DNA of 51,030 bases from Aeribacillus composti. Lineage in GTDB: Bacteria; Bacillota; Bacilli; Bacillales; Aeribacillaceae. The notes beneath the pieces are model-generated. The model searched no databases. It saw nothing but the letters and a program-made list of their open reading frames with translations, and was not told the origin of the DNA. The DNA is taken from contig NZ_VISS01000032.1 of the NCBI RefSeq assembly GCF_007827555.1, positions 1 through 51,030 of the forward strand, given 5' to 3'. Position numbers and translations under genes: made by a program. The first letter of the stretch is position 1. Each line of letters starts with the position of its first letter. Shown piece after piece: positions 8,965-18,344 of the stretch.

Positions 8965-9414
8965 TTATTTAAGCAGCTGTCTTAACTCTTCGGTCATTTG
9001 TTCAACCAATTCAGGTCTGCCATGAAACTGGGCTGGAGTATTTTGAAAAAGTTGAATACGCCAAATTCCTTCCGTTTTCACTGCAACAAGTGTATGATGA
9101 GTGTTCACATCAGGATTTAAATCGGACTGGCCGTGAGGAACCATACCGGCAATCGCTCGTAAAATAGCGATATCAGGAGCTAGAAACCGGACATTTTTCA
9201 CTTTGCTGACAAATTTAGCTGTCTGGTGGTGTTCAAAGACGGACTGGAGATGTGCGAATATTTCATCGCGTCCAATCGACTGACTGCCATCGAAACCAAT
9301 GCTTTCGCCATCCTTAGTAAACAGATCCGTCATTCCGCTAGCAGTTCGATTGTTCCACGCATTGATTAGTTGCTGGTACAGCTCTTGAACTTCATTTATT
9401 TGAGAATTTTCCAT
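8965..9414 (-). CDS. SgcJ/EcaC-type NTF2-like (SnoaL/DUF4440) protein
   Basis: 149 residues behind GGAGTGATAAACG. The NTF2-like pattern is visible: VQELYQQLINAWNNRTASGMTDLFTKDG, IGRDEIFAHLQSVFEHH, then beta strands AILRAIAGMV, HHTLVAVKTEG and WRIQLFQNTPAQFHGRP. This matches the family annotated SgcJ/EcaC 'oxidoreductase', whose members are small cone-shaped folds with varied or unknown ligands. No redox motif is visible, so I make no functional claim. It is a single-gene unit. Confidence 0.7.
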   Translation of the reverse strand: MENSQINEVQELYQQLINAWNNRTASGMTDLFTKDGESIGFDGSQSIGRDEIFAHLQSVFEHHQTAKFVSKVKNVRFLAPDIAILRAIAGMVPHGQSDLNPDVNTHHTLVAVKTEGIWRIQLFQNTPAQFHGRPELVEQMTEELRQLLK

Positions 9415-9856
9415 CGTTTATCACTCCGAAATGTAATTCTTTGTTCTATGATAGCCAATCAACTGAAAAATTATTTTTTATAAAATGTTGCCGATGAATA
9501 TTTACGTGCAGTTTTTTCTTTTGAAACCTCTGCTTTGAAACGCTGAGACGAATGATCAAAAGCATTTTTTATAGAAGCTTGACAGCGTATAATACTTCAA
9601 AATGAAAATTTTCTTCTTTTTTCACTTCAAACGACATTTATTTGATGTGCAATCACTTTAAAAGGGCATTATTTTTCCTTCTGTTATTGTAAGAATATGT
9701 TTGTTCTTCAATTAATCTGTTGGAGATGAATGCCTGAGACAGTCTGCAAATACCTTCCGATCCTCTAAAGCCACTACTATAATCAGCAAACAATCATTCT
9801 TTCAATCATATTGCCATTTATTTACTGGGAGTGTTGCTACTGACGGCTCTTTTTTT
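9415..9856. other. Intergenic stretch with nothing recognised
   Basis: About 440 AT-rich bases between two minus-strand genes. I see no plausible coding frame, no long hairpin with a T tract and no known RNA motif. A TTGACA occurs near 9580, but no -10 hexamer sits at the right distance. Confidence 0.5.
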
Positions 9857-10402
9857 CTATTTCCATACTGCTGCATATTTTTTTTGATATTTCGGATCTT
9901 CTTCCTTTTCAATTAAATCGAAGGCAAGCTGCTTGATCGCTTCATCCTGCACTTTATCATACAAGTTTCGCAGCCCTTGAATAATATCGAACCGAATAAG
10001 TGTCGCATGTTTTTCGTCAACACAGTTGTCAAACCGAGCTGCCAAATGACGGATAACCATCTCTTTTTGCTTTTCCCCAGCTAAACCAATCCTCCAAATA
10101 GCCTGCAAACTATGTCTGGCAGTTACAAACTTTTTATCATAGGTTACTTCCCAAACTTGAGGAAAATCCTCCAACATTCGCTGTTCGGGATCGCTGATCG
10201 CTAAGCGGCTTAAAAACTGAGCAGCACGCGAGCGCTTATGAGGGTCTTTACTTGTCAGCTCTTCCTTCAGCTGATCCCATACTTCATACGCCCAATCGAC
10301 TTCTTCTTCAGTGATCTTCATAATGCTGCTGTACGCTTCGTACTGCGCATTTTTATCACTTGACTGCAATTCCGCAAAATAATGCTTCGTTCGTTCATCC
10401 AC
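9857..10402 (-). CDS. HEAT/ARM-repeat-like helical protein
   Basis: 181 residues from a GTG start with a weak GGGGCG site. The whole chain looks alpha-helical, with paired helices of HEAT type: QYEAYSSIMKITEEEVDWAYEVWDQL, DPHKRSRAAQFLSRLA, VTARHSLQAIWRIGL and IRFDIIQGLRNLYDKV. Such folds bind proteins or nucleic acid; there are no catalytic motifs. It stands alone, so context says nothing about its job. Confidence 0.6.
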   Translation of the reverse strand: MDERTKHYFAELQSSDKNAQYEAYSSIMKITEEEVDWAYEVWDQLKEELTSKDPHKRSRAAQFLSRLAISDPEQRMLEDFPQVWEVTYDKKFVTARHSLQAIWRIGLAGEKQKEMVIRHLAARFDNCVDEKHATLIRFDIIQGLRNLYDKVQDEAIKQLAFDLIEKEEDPKYQKKYAAVWK

Positions 10403-10593
10403 TATTTATCGCCCCAGTCATGCCTTATTATGTTTGATTTTACCTTAGGCAAAAGTGAATAGGCAATGGCTGCAATATGTAAATGCCGAACGATCATATC
10501 GGAGGTACAGATCCAAAAAGCCGAAGTTTGATATGGAAACTGGCTCATATTCCATGTGAAAGCAAGTTTAAAATATTAGCAGAGAGCGAGCAT

Positions 10594-10644
10594 GAAAAAA
10601 AGCCGCTGTATCACCAATAATTGGCGTTCAAGCAGCTTTTTTCA
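10594..10644 (-). terminator. Terminator of the nitrilase/GNAT unit
   Basis: GAAAAAAAGCCGCT pairs imperfectly with AGCAGCTTTTTTC. The loop contains TTGGCGTTCAAGC, which also occurs in the terminator at 12370. It lies just past the GNAT stop codon on the minus strand. Confidence 0.6.
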
Positions 10645-10649
10645 ATTAC

Positions 10650-11318
10650 TTATTTAAACGGATTTTTCCATTCCATTAGAACAGCATAGTTACGGGATTC
10701 CTCATCCTCCAAATAATTAGCCACAATTCCAAGAGGCGTCCGTCCGCAACGGAGGAGAAATGAAATAACCGGGTCTTTTAAATCTCCGCTGACGACAGCA
10801 TCGACATATTGTTCAGCTGACATCTCATCCGCATATTTATAATATCCCGGCATTCTGCCGCCGCCGAGCAAGCGATCCAATCCTTTATGGACAACTACTT
10901 CGTACATTGATTGCATAAGCCATTTTCCTAAATCCAGCTTTCTGTGGGACGGACGGATGCAAATATCCACAACATATAAAGTGTTGCCATTCGGATCATG
11001 GTTACGGATATAGCCGTTGTCCGTTATCTCTTCCCAAGTATGATCAGGATGGGCGGGATCAAAATTCACGATTAAAGATGTCATCGATCCTGCTAACGTT
11101 CCTTCTACCTCAACACATAAAGCGCCTTCCTGAAACAATGTCACGTGATTCGTTAATTGCTCTTTATTCCACCAAAGTTCTGATGGAAAAGGCGGCGGAA
11201 AGCTTTCCTTTTGAATTTCAATTAATTCATCAAAATCTGCTTCATTATAATTCCTTATCACCACTTCGACATTGCGGCCTTGATTATTCAGATAAAATCT
11301 CTTTCTGTAACGGCTCAT
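10650..11318 (-). CDS. GNAT-family N-acetyltransferase
   Basis: 222 residues from ATG 11318 (MSRYRKRFYLNNQGRNVEV), with AAAGGGG seven bases upstream. The frame is open to 11345. GNAT features are VVIRNYNEADFDELIEIQKESFP, the strand TLYVVDICIRPSHRKLDLGKWLM (acetyl-CoA loop in R-P-S-H-R-K-L-D-L-G-K, near the family R/Q-x-x-G-x-G/A) and a C-terminal LLRCGRTPLGIVANYLED. The gene overlaps the nitrilase upstream by 35 bases. In B. subtilis YhcX I recall the same two activities in one chain, GNAT first; here they are separate, in the opposite order. Joint processing of one substrate is likely; the substrate is unknown. Confidence 0.78.
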   Translation of the reverse strand: MSRYRKRFYLNNQGRNVEVVIRNYNEADFDELIEIQKESFPPPFPSELWWNKEQLTNHVTLFQEGALCVEVEGTLAGSMTSLIVNFDPAHPDHTWEEITDNGYIRNHDPNGNTLYVVDICIRPSHRKLDLGKWLMQSMYEVVVHKGLDRLLGGGRMPGYYKYADEMSAEQYVDAVVSGDLKDPVISFLLRCGRTPLGIVANYLEDEESRNYAVLMEWKNPFK

Positions 11319-12189
11319 CTCCATTCCCCTTTCGTCCATGAACACTTAAATCAGGATACAAATCAAAGCGGCGGTCTCTCCAAGTGGTGACAGATCCGTT
11401 TTCTCTCACTTTGTATAAGAGAGATAAATCAAGATCCGCCGTAATAATCATATCGTGGTTTATTTCCCCCTCCATCAAGATCCCGTTTTTCGGAAATGGG
11501 ATGTCGTTCGGAGTAATGACCGCTGCCTGGCCAAAATTTGCCCTCATAAAATCAACGGTAGGAAGCGAACCTACTGTCCCTGTTGTCACCACATAGATTT
11601 GATTTTCAATCGTTCTGGCGTGGCTTGTATACCGCACTCGTTGAAATCCGTGGCGGTCATCTGTACAAGACGGACAGAACACAACGTCAGCTCCCATTCC
11701 TCGTACAATTCGAACGATTTCTGGAAATTCGATATCATAACAAGTCAACATGGCAATTTTTCCTTTTTCGGTCTCAAATATTTGAACCGTTTCTCCGGGA
11801 GTCAGATGCCATTCTTTCACTTCCGTCGGCGTCAAGTGAAGCTTCGCTTGTTCAGCTATCCGGCCATCGGGATAAAATAAATGGGCTGTATTATACAATC
11901 GTCCCTCTTTTTCGATAATATGAGTGCCTCCAATAATATGCATGCCCGTTTCTTTAGCAAGCGATGTAAATAGTGAATAATATCGGTCCGTATAATGAGG
12001 TAAATTTTGAATCGTCTGCTTTTGATTCGGAATGGACAGCAATTGAGTCGTAAAAAATTCAGGAAAAAGAACAAAATCAGCATCAAACTCTTCTGCGGTT
12101 TTCACATAATGCGTTACTTGGTTTGCAAAATCTTCAAAGCTCCCGATGGAATGAAGATGATATTGAACAGCAGATACACGTATTTTCAT
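11284..12189 (-). CDS. Carbon-nitrogen hydrolase (nitrilase superfamily)
   Basis: 301 residues. The catalytic triad of the superfamily is complete: Glu44 in LFPEFF, Lys116 in QAKLHLTP and Cys150 in LTCYDIEFPE. The fold runs from MKIRVSAVQYHLHSIGSFEDF to the late strand MIITADLDLSLL. The family hydrolyses amides or nitriles through a thioester. The coupled GNAT gene makes an amidase/acyltransferase pair likely. The last 35 bases are shared with the GNAT gene in another frame. Confidence 0.82.
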   Translation of the reverse strand: MKIRVSAVQYHLHSIGSFEDFANQVTHYVKTAEEFDADFVLFPEFFTTQLLSIPNQKQTIQNLPHYTDRYYSLFTSLAKETGMHIIGGTHIIEKEGRLYNTAHLFYPDGRIAEQAKLHLTPTEVKEWHLTPGETVQIFETEKGKIAMLTCYDIEFPEIVRIVRGMGADVVFCPSCTDDRHGFQRVRYTSHARTIENQIYVVTTGTVGSLPTVDFMRANFGQAAVITPNDIPFPKNGILMEGEINHDMIITADLDLSLLYKVRENGSVTTWRDRRFDLYPDLSVHGRKGNGDEPLQKEILSE

Positions 12190-12369
12190 GTAGCCTCTTT
12201 CCCTTCATCATAATCTGTTCCCCGCTTATTACTGAACAAAGTATAACATAAAACCAGTTTATTTTAATTTAATTTGATTTTGTGTAAAGCATTTTGCTGG
12301 AACAAAAGAGAATACTTGAACTATTTATTTAGAAGTGAAATAATTCACTCAAAATTAACAGACAAAACG

Positions 12370-12419
12370 AAAACAAGCCGTTTGACTGCCGGTGATTTGG
12401 CGTTCAAGCGGCTTGTTTT
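12370..12419 (-). terminator. Strong terminator of the small secreted-protein locus
   Basis: AAAACAAGCCG and CGGCTTGTTTT form the base; the stem extends with TTTGA/TTCAA around a loop holding TTGGCG. It lies just downstream of the 117-residue protein gene on the minus strand. Confidence 0.75.
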
Positions 12420-12428
12420 ATTCCATTT

Positions 12429-12782
12429 TTAAATGCTTTGCTCGTATTTGGCAATAAGTTCTTCGTTTTTTCCGACTAAACCGAGTTTAAATGCTTTTTG
12501 AATAATTTTTGCTACTTCAGCATTGAAAAATGGATCTCCACCATACCTCATCTTATCATCCAAAATTTTATTATGGAAATGAGACGTTTCTCTGGCTAAA
12601 TCTTCATTTACAATTTTCCCTTCCTTTATTGCGTCCATAAATTCATAAAAATCCATTTTGCTGTTGTATTCTTCTCTTGTCTCGTTGCCATAAGGGCTGC
12701 CTGTTTCCAAATGTTTTTTGAACGGAGCTACAAGCGTCAATTGCGTATAAGCAGCAAAATATTGAGTTTCAGTAATATTCAT
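12429..12782 (-). CDS. Unknown small cytoplasmic protein
   Basis: 117 residues with a good AGGGAG site. There is no signal peptide. It is mostly helical and charged, with YFAAYTQLTLVAPFKKHLETG, FYEFMDAIKEGKIVNEDLA, HFHNKILDDKMRYGG and IIQKAFKLGLVGKNEELI. I recognise no family. It starts six bases after the stop of a frameshifted secreted-protein gene, so the two form an operon. A partner or immunity-type role is only a guess. Confidence 0.6.
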   Translation of the reverse strand: MNITETQYFAAYTQLTLVAPFKKHLETGSPYGNETREEYNSKMDFYEFMDAIKEGKIVNEDLARETSHFHNKILDDKMRYGGDPFFNAEVAKIIQKAFKLGLVGKNEELIAKYEQSI

Positions 12783-12788
12783 ATAAGA

Positions 12789-13264
12789 TCACTCCCTAAC
12801 AATTGTAAAATTTATGTGATCATAAAGTGTTTTATTTGAAAAATAATCTAACGCTGAAATGCTGATCGATTCTGTAGTCAATAGCCTCATAGGTATTTCA
12901 TAATATTTGATCCACCCATACACAATTTTGTCAGATCCTGATAAAGGTTCATCCGCTAAAGGTTTACGAGTTTGAGAAGTAATATCCCTTCCACCATTAT
13001 ATATTCTAAGAAAGCCTGGACGCTCAGTACCTTCAACATAAATGGCAATTCTTATGTTTCTCCCTTTTAAAGGAGTGATTGCCGACAATTGATTTGTGAA
13101 ATGATTTCCCATTCATTATCGTTTCCATCCGACGTAATACCAATTATCTGTAAATCCGTTAATGGTGGTGCGGATACAGCTGAAGTTTTTGCAGGAAAGA
13201 ATGCAAATACGAACGAAAATGATAGAACAGCCAGCGTAAAAATAACTCCGACAATTTTTTTCAT
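12789..13264 (-). pseudogene. Frameshifted small secreted protein
   Basis: The start at 13264 follows GGAGGTTATT and encodes a clear signal peptide, MKKIVGVIFTLAVLSFSFVF, with likely cleavage near TSA-VSA, then DLQIIGITSDGNDNEWE. That frame ends at 13067. The continuation is in another frame from about 13110: NHFTNQLSAITPLKGRNIRI, GFLRIYNGGRDITSQ, IVYGWIKYYEIPMRLLT, to a stop at 12789. A single indel near 13100 would restore one exported protein of about 158 residues. The mature part looks beta-rich; the family is unknown. A sequencing error is possible. Confidence 0.6.
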
Positions 13265-13646
13265 AATAACCTCCTCCATATTTTATAAAATTTCCATTTT
13301 TTATATCGGTATAAACTGGAATATTTTTAATATAAAAACAAAATTTAACAAGAAGTATTCTGACCTCACATCCGCCTTTAATAAACCTTTAAAACTCTTA
13401 AACGAGTTGAAAAACGGCTCATCGCAACATTAAACCGTTTCAATTACCTTGTAAAATCAATTATAATAAGGGCAAAGATCATTTTTTTACCCTCGGGAAC
13501 AGCAATCTTCAGAAAGCCGGAAAATGATTTATACAATCAATTATAGAAAAATCGCAAAAAAACACCGCTATCCGCTCAATCATGCACAATATAGGACAGC
13601 GGGAAAAAGTCTAACAAACATAAGTGAAAAAAGTGTGGTGAAAGCA
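13265..13646 (+). promoter_or_regulatory. Intergenic region with bceR promoter
   Basis: The upstream part holds only AT-rich sequence. TTCAAT (13439-13444), a 17-base spacer and TATAAT (13462-13467) make a plausible SigA promoter for bceR, leaving a leader of about 170 bases. A continuous frame through the leader carries no recognisable protein. Confidence 0.5.
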
Positions 13647-14342
13647 TTGTTTAAAATTTTGCTCATTGAAGATGACACCACCCTGTTTCATGAAATAAAA
13701 GAACGGTTATTACAATGGTCTTATGATGTATACGGCATTACTGACTTTGGAAAAGTGATTGAAGAATTTACAGCCATCAAGCCTGATTTGGTCATCATTG
13801 ATATTCAGCTGCCAAAGTTTGATGGATTTCATTGGTGCCGAATGATCCGCTCCCATTCAAATGTTCCGATTATTTTTTTATCATCGCGGGATCACCCGAC
13901 CGATATGGTGATGTCAATGCAGCTTGGAGCGGATGATTTTATACAAAAGCCGTTTCATTTCGAGGTGCTTATCGCAAAAATACAAGCAATTCTCCGCCGA
14001 GTATACAACTATAATACAGAACAAATGAAGCTGAAGGCATGGTGCGGGGCGACGGTCGATTATGAGAACAATACAGTCACAAATGATAAAGGAACAATTG
14101 AACTAACTAAAAATGAACTATTGATATTAAAGCATTTGCTTGAGAAGAAAAACAAAATCGTCAGCCGGACAGAATTAATCAAAAGCCTGTGGGAGGATGA
14201 GCGCTTTGTCAGCGATAATACCTTAACGGTCAATGTCAATCGTTTGCGAAAAAAATTGGATGAGCTCGGGTTGGGACGCTTTATTGAAACGAAAGTCGGC
14301 CAAGGCTACATGGCAAAGGAAGAGGCAGCCGTATATGATTAA
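13647..14342 (+). CDS. bceR: Response regulator BceR (OmpR family)
   Basis: 231 residues from a TTG start (LFKILLIEDDTT), matching the usual BceR start; the frame is open to 13524. The receiver domain has LLIEDD, the phospho-acceptor Asp in LVIIDIQLPKFDGFHWC, SSRDHPTDMVMSMQLGADDFI and the Lys in QKPFHFE. The C-terminal winged helix has LTKNELLILKHLLEKKNKIVS, SDNTLTVNVNRLRKKL and IETKVGQGYMA. It is extremely close to B. subtilis BceR. It is phosphorylated by BceS and activates the bceAB transporter in response to peptide antibiotics such as bacitracin. It overlaps bceS by eight bases. Confidence 0.93.
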   Translation: MFKILLIEDDTTLFHEIKERLLQWSYDVYGITDFGKVIEEFTAIKPDLVIIDIQLPKFDGFHWCRMIRSHSNVPIIFLSSRDHPTDMVMSMQLGADDFIQKPFHFEVLIAKIQAILRRVYNYNTEQMKLKAWCGATVDYENNTVTNDKGTIELTKNELLILKHLLEKKNKIVSRTELIKSLWEDERFVSDNTLTVNVNRLRKKLDELGLGRFIETKVGQGYMAKEEAAVYD

Positions 14343-15339
14343 AAAATATATTATTGAAAGAAAGAGCTGGATCCTTCTCTTTTTATTCATGCAGCTGTTT
14401 ATCCTTTTTATTTCTTATCTTGATTCAACCATTTCATTAAAGTCCGTTCTCTATATTGTCTTTTTATTGATGATTATTTTTTTCATTTTTGTCATCATCC
14501 GCTACAATAAAGAAACAAAGTTTTATAAAAGCTTGGAAGGATGGGAAAACAGCCTTGATTTAACAAGTATAGCGAATGCTGAAAGCCCTTTTGAAAAAAT
14601 GATTGAACAGCGGATAATAAACCAAACGAAGCTTTTGAAACAAGAGGCTTCGCAAAATCGAATTGCGCTCGAGCAGGAAAAAGATGAATTGCTGTCATGG
14701 ATTCATGAAGTTAAAACACCGCTGACAGCGATGCATTTAATCATTCAACGATTAGATGATGAAGTTATCAAAGCACAATTGACATATGAATGGCTGCGCA
14801 TTCATCTGCTGCTTGACCAGCAGCTTCATCAAAAACGGATTCCTTTCATGGAAAATGATTTATATATTGAAAATGTTGCACTGGAACCACTCATTTTCAA
14901 AGAGATAAAAGCTTTGCAATCATGGTGTATGCAAAAAGGAATTGGGTTTGAGGTCGAGCTAGAGGCTGCCGAAGTGCTAAGCGATGCGAAATGGCTCGCC
15001 TTTATCATGAGACAGCTGTTAACAAATGCGGTAAAATACAGCGATTCATCCGATATCATCATTCAAAGCTATCGACAAAATGATCAAACAATGATCAAAG
15101 TGAAGGATTTTGGCCGTGGCATTGACCCGAAGGATCTGCCGCGTATTTTTGACAAGGGCTTCACATCCACGACCGCACATCAGGACAATGCCTCAACAGG
15201 CATGGGATTATACTTGGCGAAAAAAGCCGCCGAAACATTGCTGATAGATATTAAAGTAGAGTCAAAGCTTGGAGAAGGAACGACTGTTACCTTAACCTTT
15301 CCAAAGAAAAATGAATTTGTCCGCATTACAAGCATGTGA
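14335..15339 (+). CDS. bceS: Intramembrane-sensing histidine kinase BceS
   Basis: 334 residues from ATG 14335 ([18 protein letters not shown]), overlapping bceR. Two membrane helices with almost no extracellular loop between them ([22 protein letters not shown]) define the intramembrane-sensing type, which learns of the antibiotic from the BceAB transporter. The H-box is [15 protein letters not shown], the N-box [11 protein letters not shown], and G-boxes are [18 protein letters not shown] and [12 protein letters not shown]. The stop codon lies inside the palindrome that follows. Confidence 0.93.
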   Translation: MIKKYIIERKSWILLFLFMQLFILFISYLDSTISLKSVLYIVFLLMIIFFIFVIIRYNKETKFYKSLEGWENSLDLTSIANAESPFEKMIEQRIINQTKLLKQEASQNRIALEQEKDELLSWIHEVKTPLTAMHLIIQRLDDEVIKAQLTYEWLRIHLLLDQQLHQKRIPFMENDLYIENVALEPLIFKEIKALQSWCMQKGIGFEVELEAAEVLSDAKWLAFIMRQLLTNAVKYSDSSDIIIQSYRQNDQTMIKVKDFGRGIDPKDLPRIFDKGFTSTTAHQDNASTGMGLYLAKKAAETLLIDIKVESKLGEGTTVTLTFPKKNEFVRITSM

Positions 15340-15360
15340 CAATTTTGTCACATGCTTTTT
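15335..15360 (+). promoter_or_regulatory. BceR-box palindrome, also a terminator-like hairpin
   Basis: An 11-base arm AGCATGTGACA, four bases, and its complement TGTCACATGCT form a perfect dyad followed by TTTTT. The centre is TGACA-N4-TGTCA, which fits the TnACA-N4-TGTnA site known for BceR-like regulators. It sits after bceS and about 75 bases before bceA, as expected for a bceAB operator. A weak TTGTTC-N17-ATACAA promoter follows. Confidence 0.7.
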
Positions 15361-15433
15361 CATTTTGTTCGCTGAATCGAAGGAAAAATACAAGAAGGAC
15401 GATTATGATAAAAATATCAAGGAGGGACGCGAT

Positions 15434-16195
15434 ATGTATATTTTAGAGGCAACAAAAATTTACAAAAGCTATGGAAACAAATTTAATAAACAAGAAGTGT
15501 TAAAGGGATTGGACATTCGTGTCGAAAAGGGAGAATTCGTCAGCATCATGGGGGCATCCGGCTCAGGGAAAACGACATTGCTCAATGTTCTATCCTCAAT
15601 TGATCAAGTCAGCCAAGGAACGATCAAAATAGAAGGAAAAGACATTATAAGCATGAAAGAAAAACAACTGGCTGAATTCCGCAAAAGACATTTAGGATTC
15701 ATCTTTCAAGAATACAATTTGCTCGATACACTAACAGTGAAAGAAAACGTCCTGCTGCCTTTATCCATTACAAAAACAGCAAAAAAAGACGCGGAGCAAA
15801 AATTTAATGAACTAGCGACAGAACTAGGAATTTATGAGATCAAAGACAAATATCCGAATGAAATTTCCGGCGGCCAAAAACAGCGCACTTCAGCAGCAAG
15901 GGCATTTATTCATGAGCCGAGCATTATTTTCGCCGACGAACCAACAGGCGCTCTTGATTCAAAGTCGGCATCTGATCTATTAAACAAGCTGCAAAAATTA
16001 AATCAAAAACGAAAAGCCACCATTGTTATGGTCACCCACGATCCGGTTGCAGCAAGCTTCTCAAGCAGGGTCATTTTTATAAAAGACGGACAAATTTATA
16101 CCCAATTAATAAAAGGGGAAGAAACAAGACAAACGTTCTTTCAGCATATTATGAAAACCCAAGGGGTATTAGGCGGGGTGCAAAATGAGCATTAA
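15434..16195 (+). CDS. bceA: Peptide-antibiotic ABC transporter ATP-binding protein BceA
   Basis: 253 residues from ATG 15434 behind GGAGGG; the open frame begins earlier at 15311 but overlaps bceS and the operator. Walker A is GASGSGKTT, the Q-loop [18 protein letters not shown], the signature [14 protein letters not shown] and Walker [17 protein letters not shown]. It powers BceB to release antibiotic from lipid-linked cell-wall precursors and signals drug flux to BceS. It overlaps bceB by 11 bases. Confidence 0.93.
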   Translation: MYILEATKIYKSYGNKFNKQEVLKGLDIRVEKGEFVSIMGASGSGKTTLLNVLSSIDQVSQGTIKIEGKDIISMKEKQLAEFRKRHLGFIFQEYNLLDTLTVKENVLLPLSITKTAKKDAEQKFNELATELGIYEIKDKYPNEISGGQKQRTSAARAFIHEPSIIFADEPTGALDSKSASDLLNKLQKLNQKRKATIVMVTHDPVAASFSSRVIFIKDGQIYTQLIKGEETRQTFFQHIMKTQGVLGGVQNEH

Positions 16196-18107
16196 TCAGC
16201 TGATTTTCCGTAATTTGAAAAAAAATCTGAAAAACTACTATTTATATGTATTTGCCTTAATGTTTACAGTAGCCCTTTATTTCGCGTTTGTCACATTGCA
16301 ATATGATCCGTCAATGGATGCAACAAAAGGCTCGATTAAAGGGGCTGCTGCCATTCGAACTGCATCCGTATTATTGATTGTCATTGTGACTGTCTTTCTC
16401 TTGTATGCCAATAACATCTTCATTAAACGGCGCAGTAAAGAAATTGGCTTGCTTCAATTAATCGGCATGACAAAAGGGAAAATATTCCGCATTCTTACGG
16501 CTGAGAATTTTATCATTTATTTCAGCTCATTATTCATTGGAGTCTTTATTGGATTTTCCAGCTCCAAATTATTCATTATGATTTTGTTTAAAATTACCGG
16601 CGTCAATGCCATTGCAACGCTTACTTTTTCACCTAATGCTTTGATCCAAACAGTGATCGTTTTTAGTGCGATTTATCTTTGTATCATGCTGTTGAATTAC
16701 GTATTTATTAAAAAACAGAACATTTTATCTTTATTTAAAGTTGCTTCCACTACAGAAGTAAAAAAAGTATCCCTGTTGGAAATGATTATCGGGATTCTCG
16801 GCATATTCTTCATCATTATAGGCTACTATATTTCGTCTAAGTTATTTGGCGGCGATTTTACTACGATGAATGAGCTATTCCTTGCGATGATCTTTATACT
16901 AGGATCTGTCATTATCGGAACCTATTTATTTTATAAAGGGTCTGTCAGCTTTATTTTTTATCTCATTAGAAAAAAGAAGGATGGTTATTTAAATATTCAT
17001 GAGGTACTATCTCTTTCATCGATTATGTTCCGAATGAAGTCAAATGCTTTATTATTAACGATCATTACAACCGTCTCTGCTCTTGCCATCGGATTGTTAT
17101 CTTTAAGTTATATTTCCTACTATTCATCGGAAAAATCCGCTGAAAATTATGTCGCCGCCGATTTTGCTCTGACGAATGCAGAAGATGCAAAGCATTTTAA
17201 AGAAGCATTACATGCGCATCACATTCCATACAGTGAAAAAATGATTGATGTGATCCACGCAAACATCAATATGAAGAAAATATTAGATACAAAGCTGAAG
17301 GAATTGAAAGTTGACCCGGCATCCATGACTCTCCCAATCATTAGTGACGACGATGTAGAAAAGATCAATCTGTCTCCAGATGAAACTCTTTTTGCAGGGT
17401 ATAACGATATGATGCAGAAGTTTATGCCGCTGAAAAGTTCCGGTCAAATCGAATTAAAAGGCCGGCACGAAGTCATACCGCAAAAATATTTAGGTTTACA
17501 AAAGGAATACTACATTTCCTATTTTTTCACAAGCGGTGGCCTGCCTGTTGCCATTGTCGACGAAGCGATATTTGACCGTTTACAAAAGGACATGGACATG
17601 AAACCGTCTGTTCATATAGGAATTGATATTCAAGATGAAGCTAAAATACAGGAAGCTGATGAAATCTTTCAAAAAACGACGTTTAGCGGCAATCATGATT
17701 CACGGCTCGCCATGAGCAGCAATCAAAAACGATCTATGGGGCTCAGCATGTTTATTGTCGGCTTTTTAGGTTTAACTTTTCTGATTACATCCGGCTGCAT
17801 TCTTTATTTCAAACAAATGGATGAGAGCGAAGATGAAAAGCTAAATTATACCATTTTAAGAAAACTCGGCTTCACACAAGGCGACTTGCTCAAAGGAGTT
17901 CAAGCCAAACAAGCTTTTAATTTTGGGATTCCTTTGATCATCGGGCTTTTCCACAGCTACTTTGCCGTTCAATCCGGATGGTTTTTATTCGGCACAGAGC
18001 TCTGGACGCCAATGATTCTCGTCATGCTGCTATATACAGCTTTGTATTCGATTTTCGGCTTTCTCTCCGTACTTTATTATAAAAAAGTAATAAAAGCGGC
18101 TCTTTAA
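16185..18107 (+). CDS. bceB: Peptide-antibiotic ABC transporter permease BceB
   Basis: 640 residues, the normal length for BceB. The ten-helix FtsX/MacB layout is visible: helix 1 near [18 protein letters not shown], the FtsX core [19 protein letters not shown], helices to about residue 310, a large extracellular domain of about 210 residues (~320-525), and three C-terminal helices. The long outer domain recognises the peptide-lipid complex in this family. The gene completes a canonical bceRSAB locus. Confidence 0.93.
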   Translation: MSINQLIFRNLKKNLKNYYLYVFALMFTVALYFAFVTLQYDPSMDATKGSIKGAAAIRTASVLLIVIVTVFLLYANNIFIKRRSKEIGLLQLIGMTKGKIFRILTAENFIIYFSSLFIGVFIGFSSSKLFIMILFKITGVNAIATLTFSPNALIQTVIVFSAIYLCIMLLNYVFIKKQNILSLFKVASTTEVKKVSLLEMIIGILGIFFIIIGYYISSKLFGGDFTTMNELFLAMIFILGSVIIGTYLFYKGSVSFIFYLIRKKKDGYLNIHEVLSLSSIMFRMKSNALLLTIITTVSALAIGLLSLSYISYYSSEKSAENYVAADFALTNAEDAKHFKEALHAHHIPYSEKMIDVIHANINMKKILDTKLKELKVDPASMTLPIISDDDVEKINLSPDETLFAGYNDMMQKFMPLKSSGQIELKGRHEVIPQKYLGLQKEYYISYFFTSGGLPVAIVDEAIFDRLQKDMDMKPSVHIGIDIQDEAKIQEADEIFQKTTFSGNHDSRLAMSSNQKRSMGLSMFIVGFLGLTFLITSGCILYFKQMDESEDEKLNYTILRKLGFTQGDLLKGVQAKQAFNFGIPLIIGLFHSYFAVQSGWFLFGTELWTPMILVMLLYTALYSIFGFLSVLYYKKVIKAAL

Positions 18108-18121
18108 TATTAAGGAACTGT

Positions 18122-18151
18122 CCAAAAAGTCAGTATAAGTTGACTTTTGGG
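18122..18151 (+). terminator. Hairpin after bceB
   Basis: CCAAAAAGTCA pairs with TGACTTTTGGG nearly perfectly, 15 bases after the bceB stop. The flanking GGAACTGTCCAAAAAGTC also resembles ends of some insertion sequences, so a relic end used as a terminator is possible. Confidence 0.5.
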
Positions 18152-18215
18152 AACCCCCTCTTTATTAAAAAAACCGCCCGTGTGAAAAACGGGTAGCTTG
18201 TTCAACTTTATAGAA

Positions 18216-18260
18216 AAATATAAGCCTCAGCTCCCCACAGGGTGTCTGAGGCTTATATTT
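18216..18260. terminator. Strong 15-bp bidirectional terminator
   Basis: AAATATAAGCCTCAG and CTGAGGCTTATATTT are exact complements with a 15-base loop, placed between the convergent bceB and ywnB genes. Confidence 0.8.
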
Positions 18261-18344
18261 CATTATATGAATAACCCCCGAAATCCTCCCAAATCTCAAA
18301 CCGTAAAAAAATAAGAAAATCTGCACCGCTCGGCAATCAAGCTT

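Noticed and set aside
15335-15360. Reading the dyad after bceS only as a terminator.
   Set aside because: Its centre fits the BceR site too well and it precedes bceA, so it is listed as an operator with possible terminator action.
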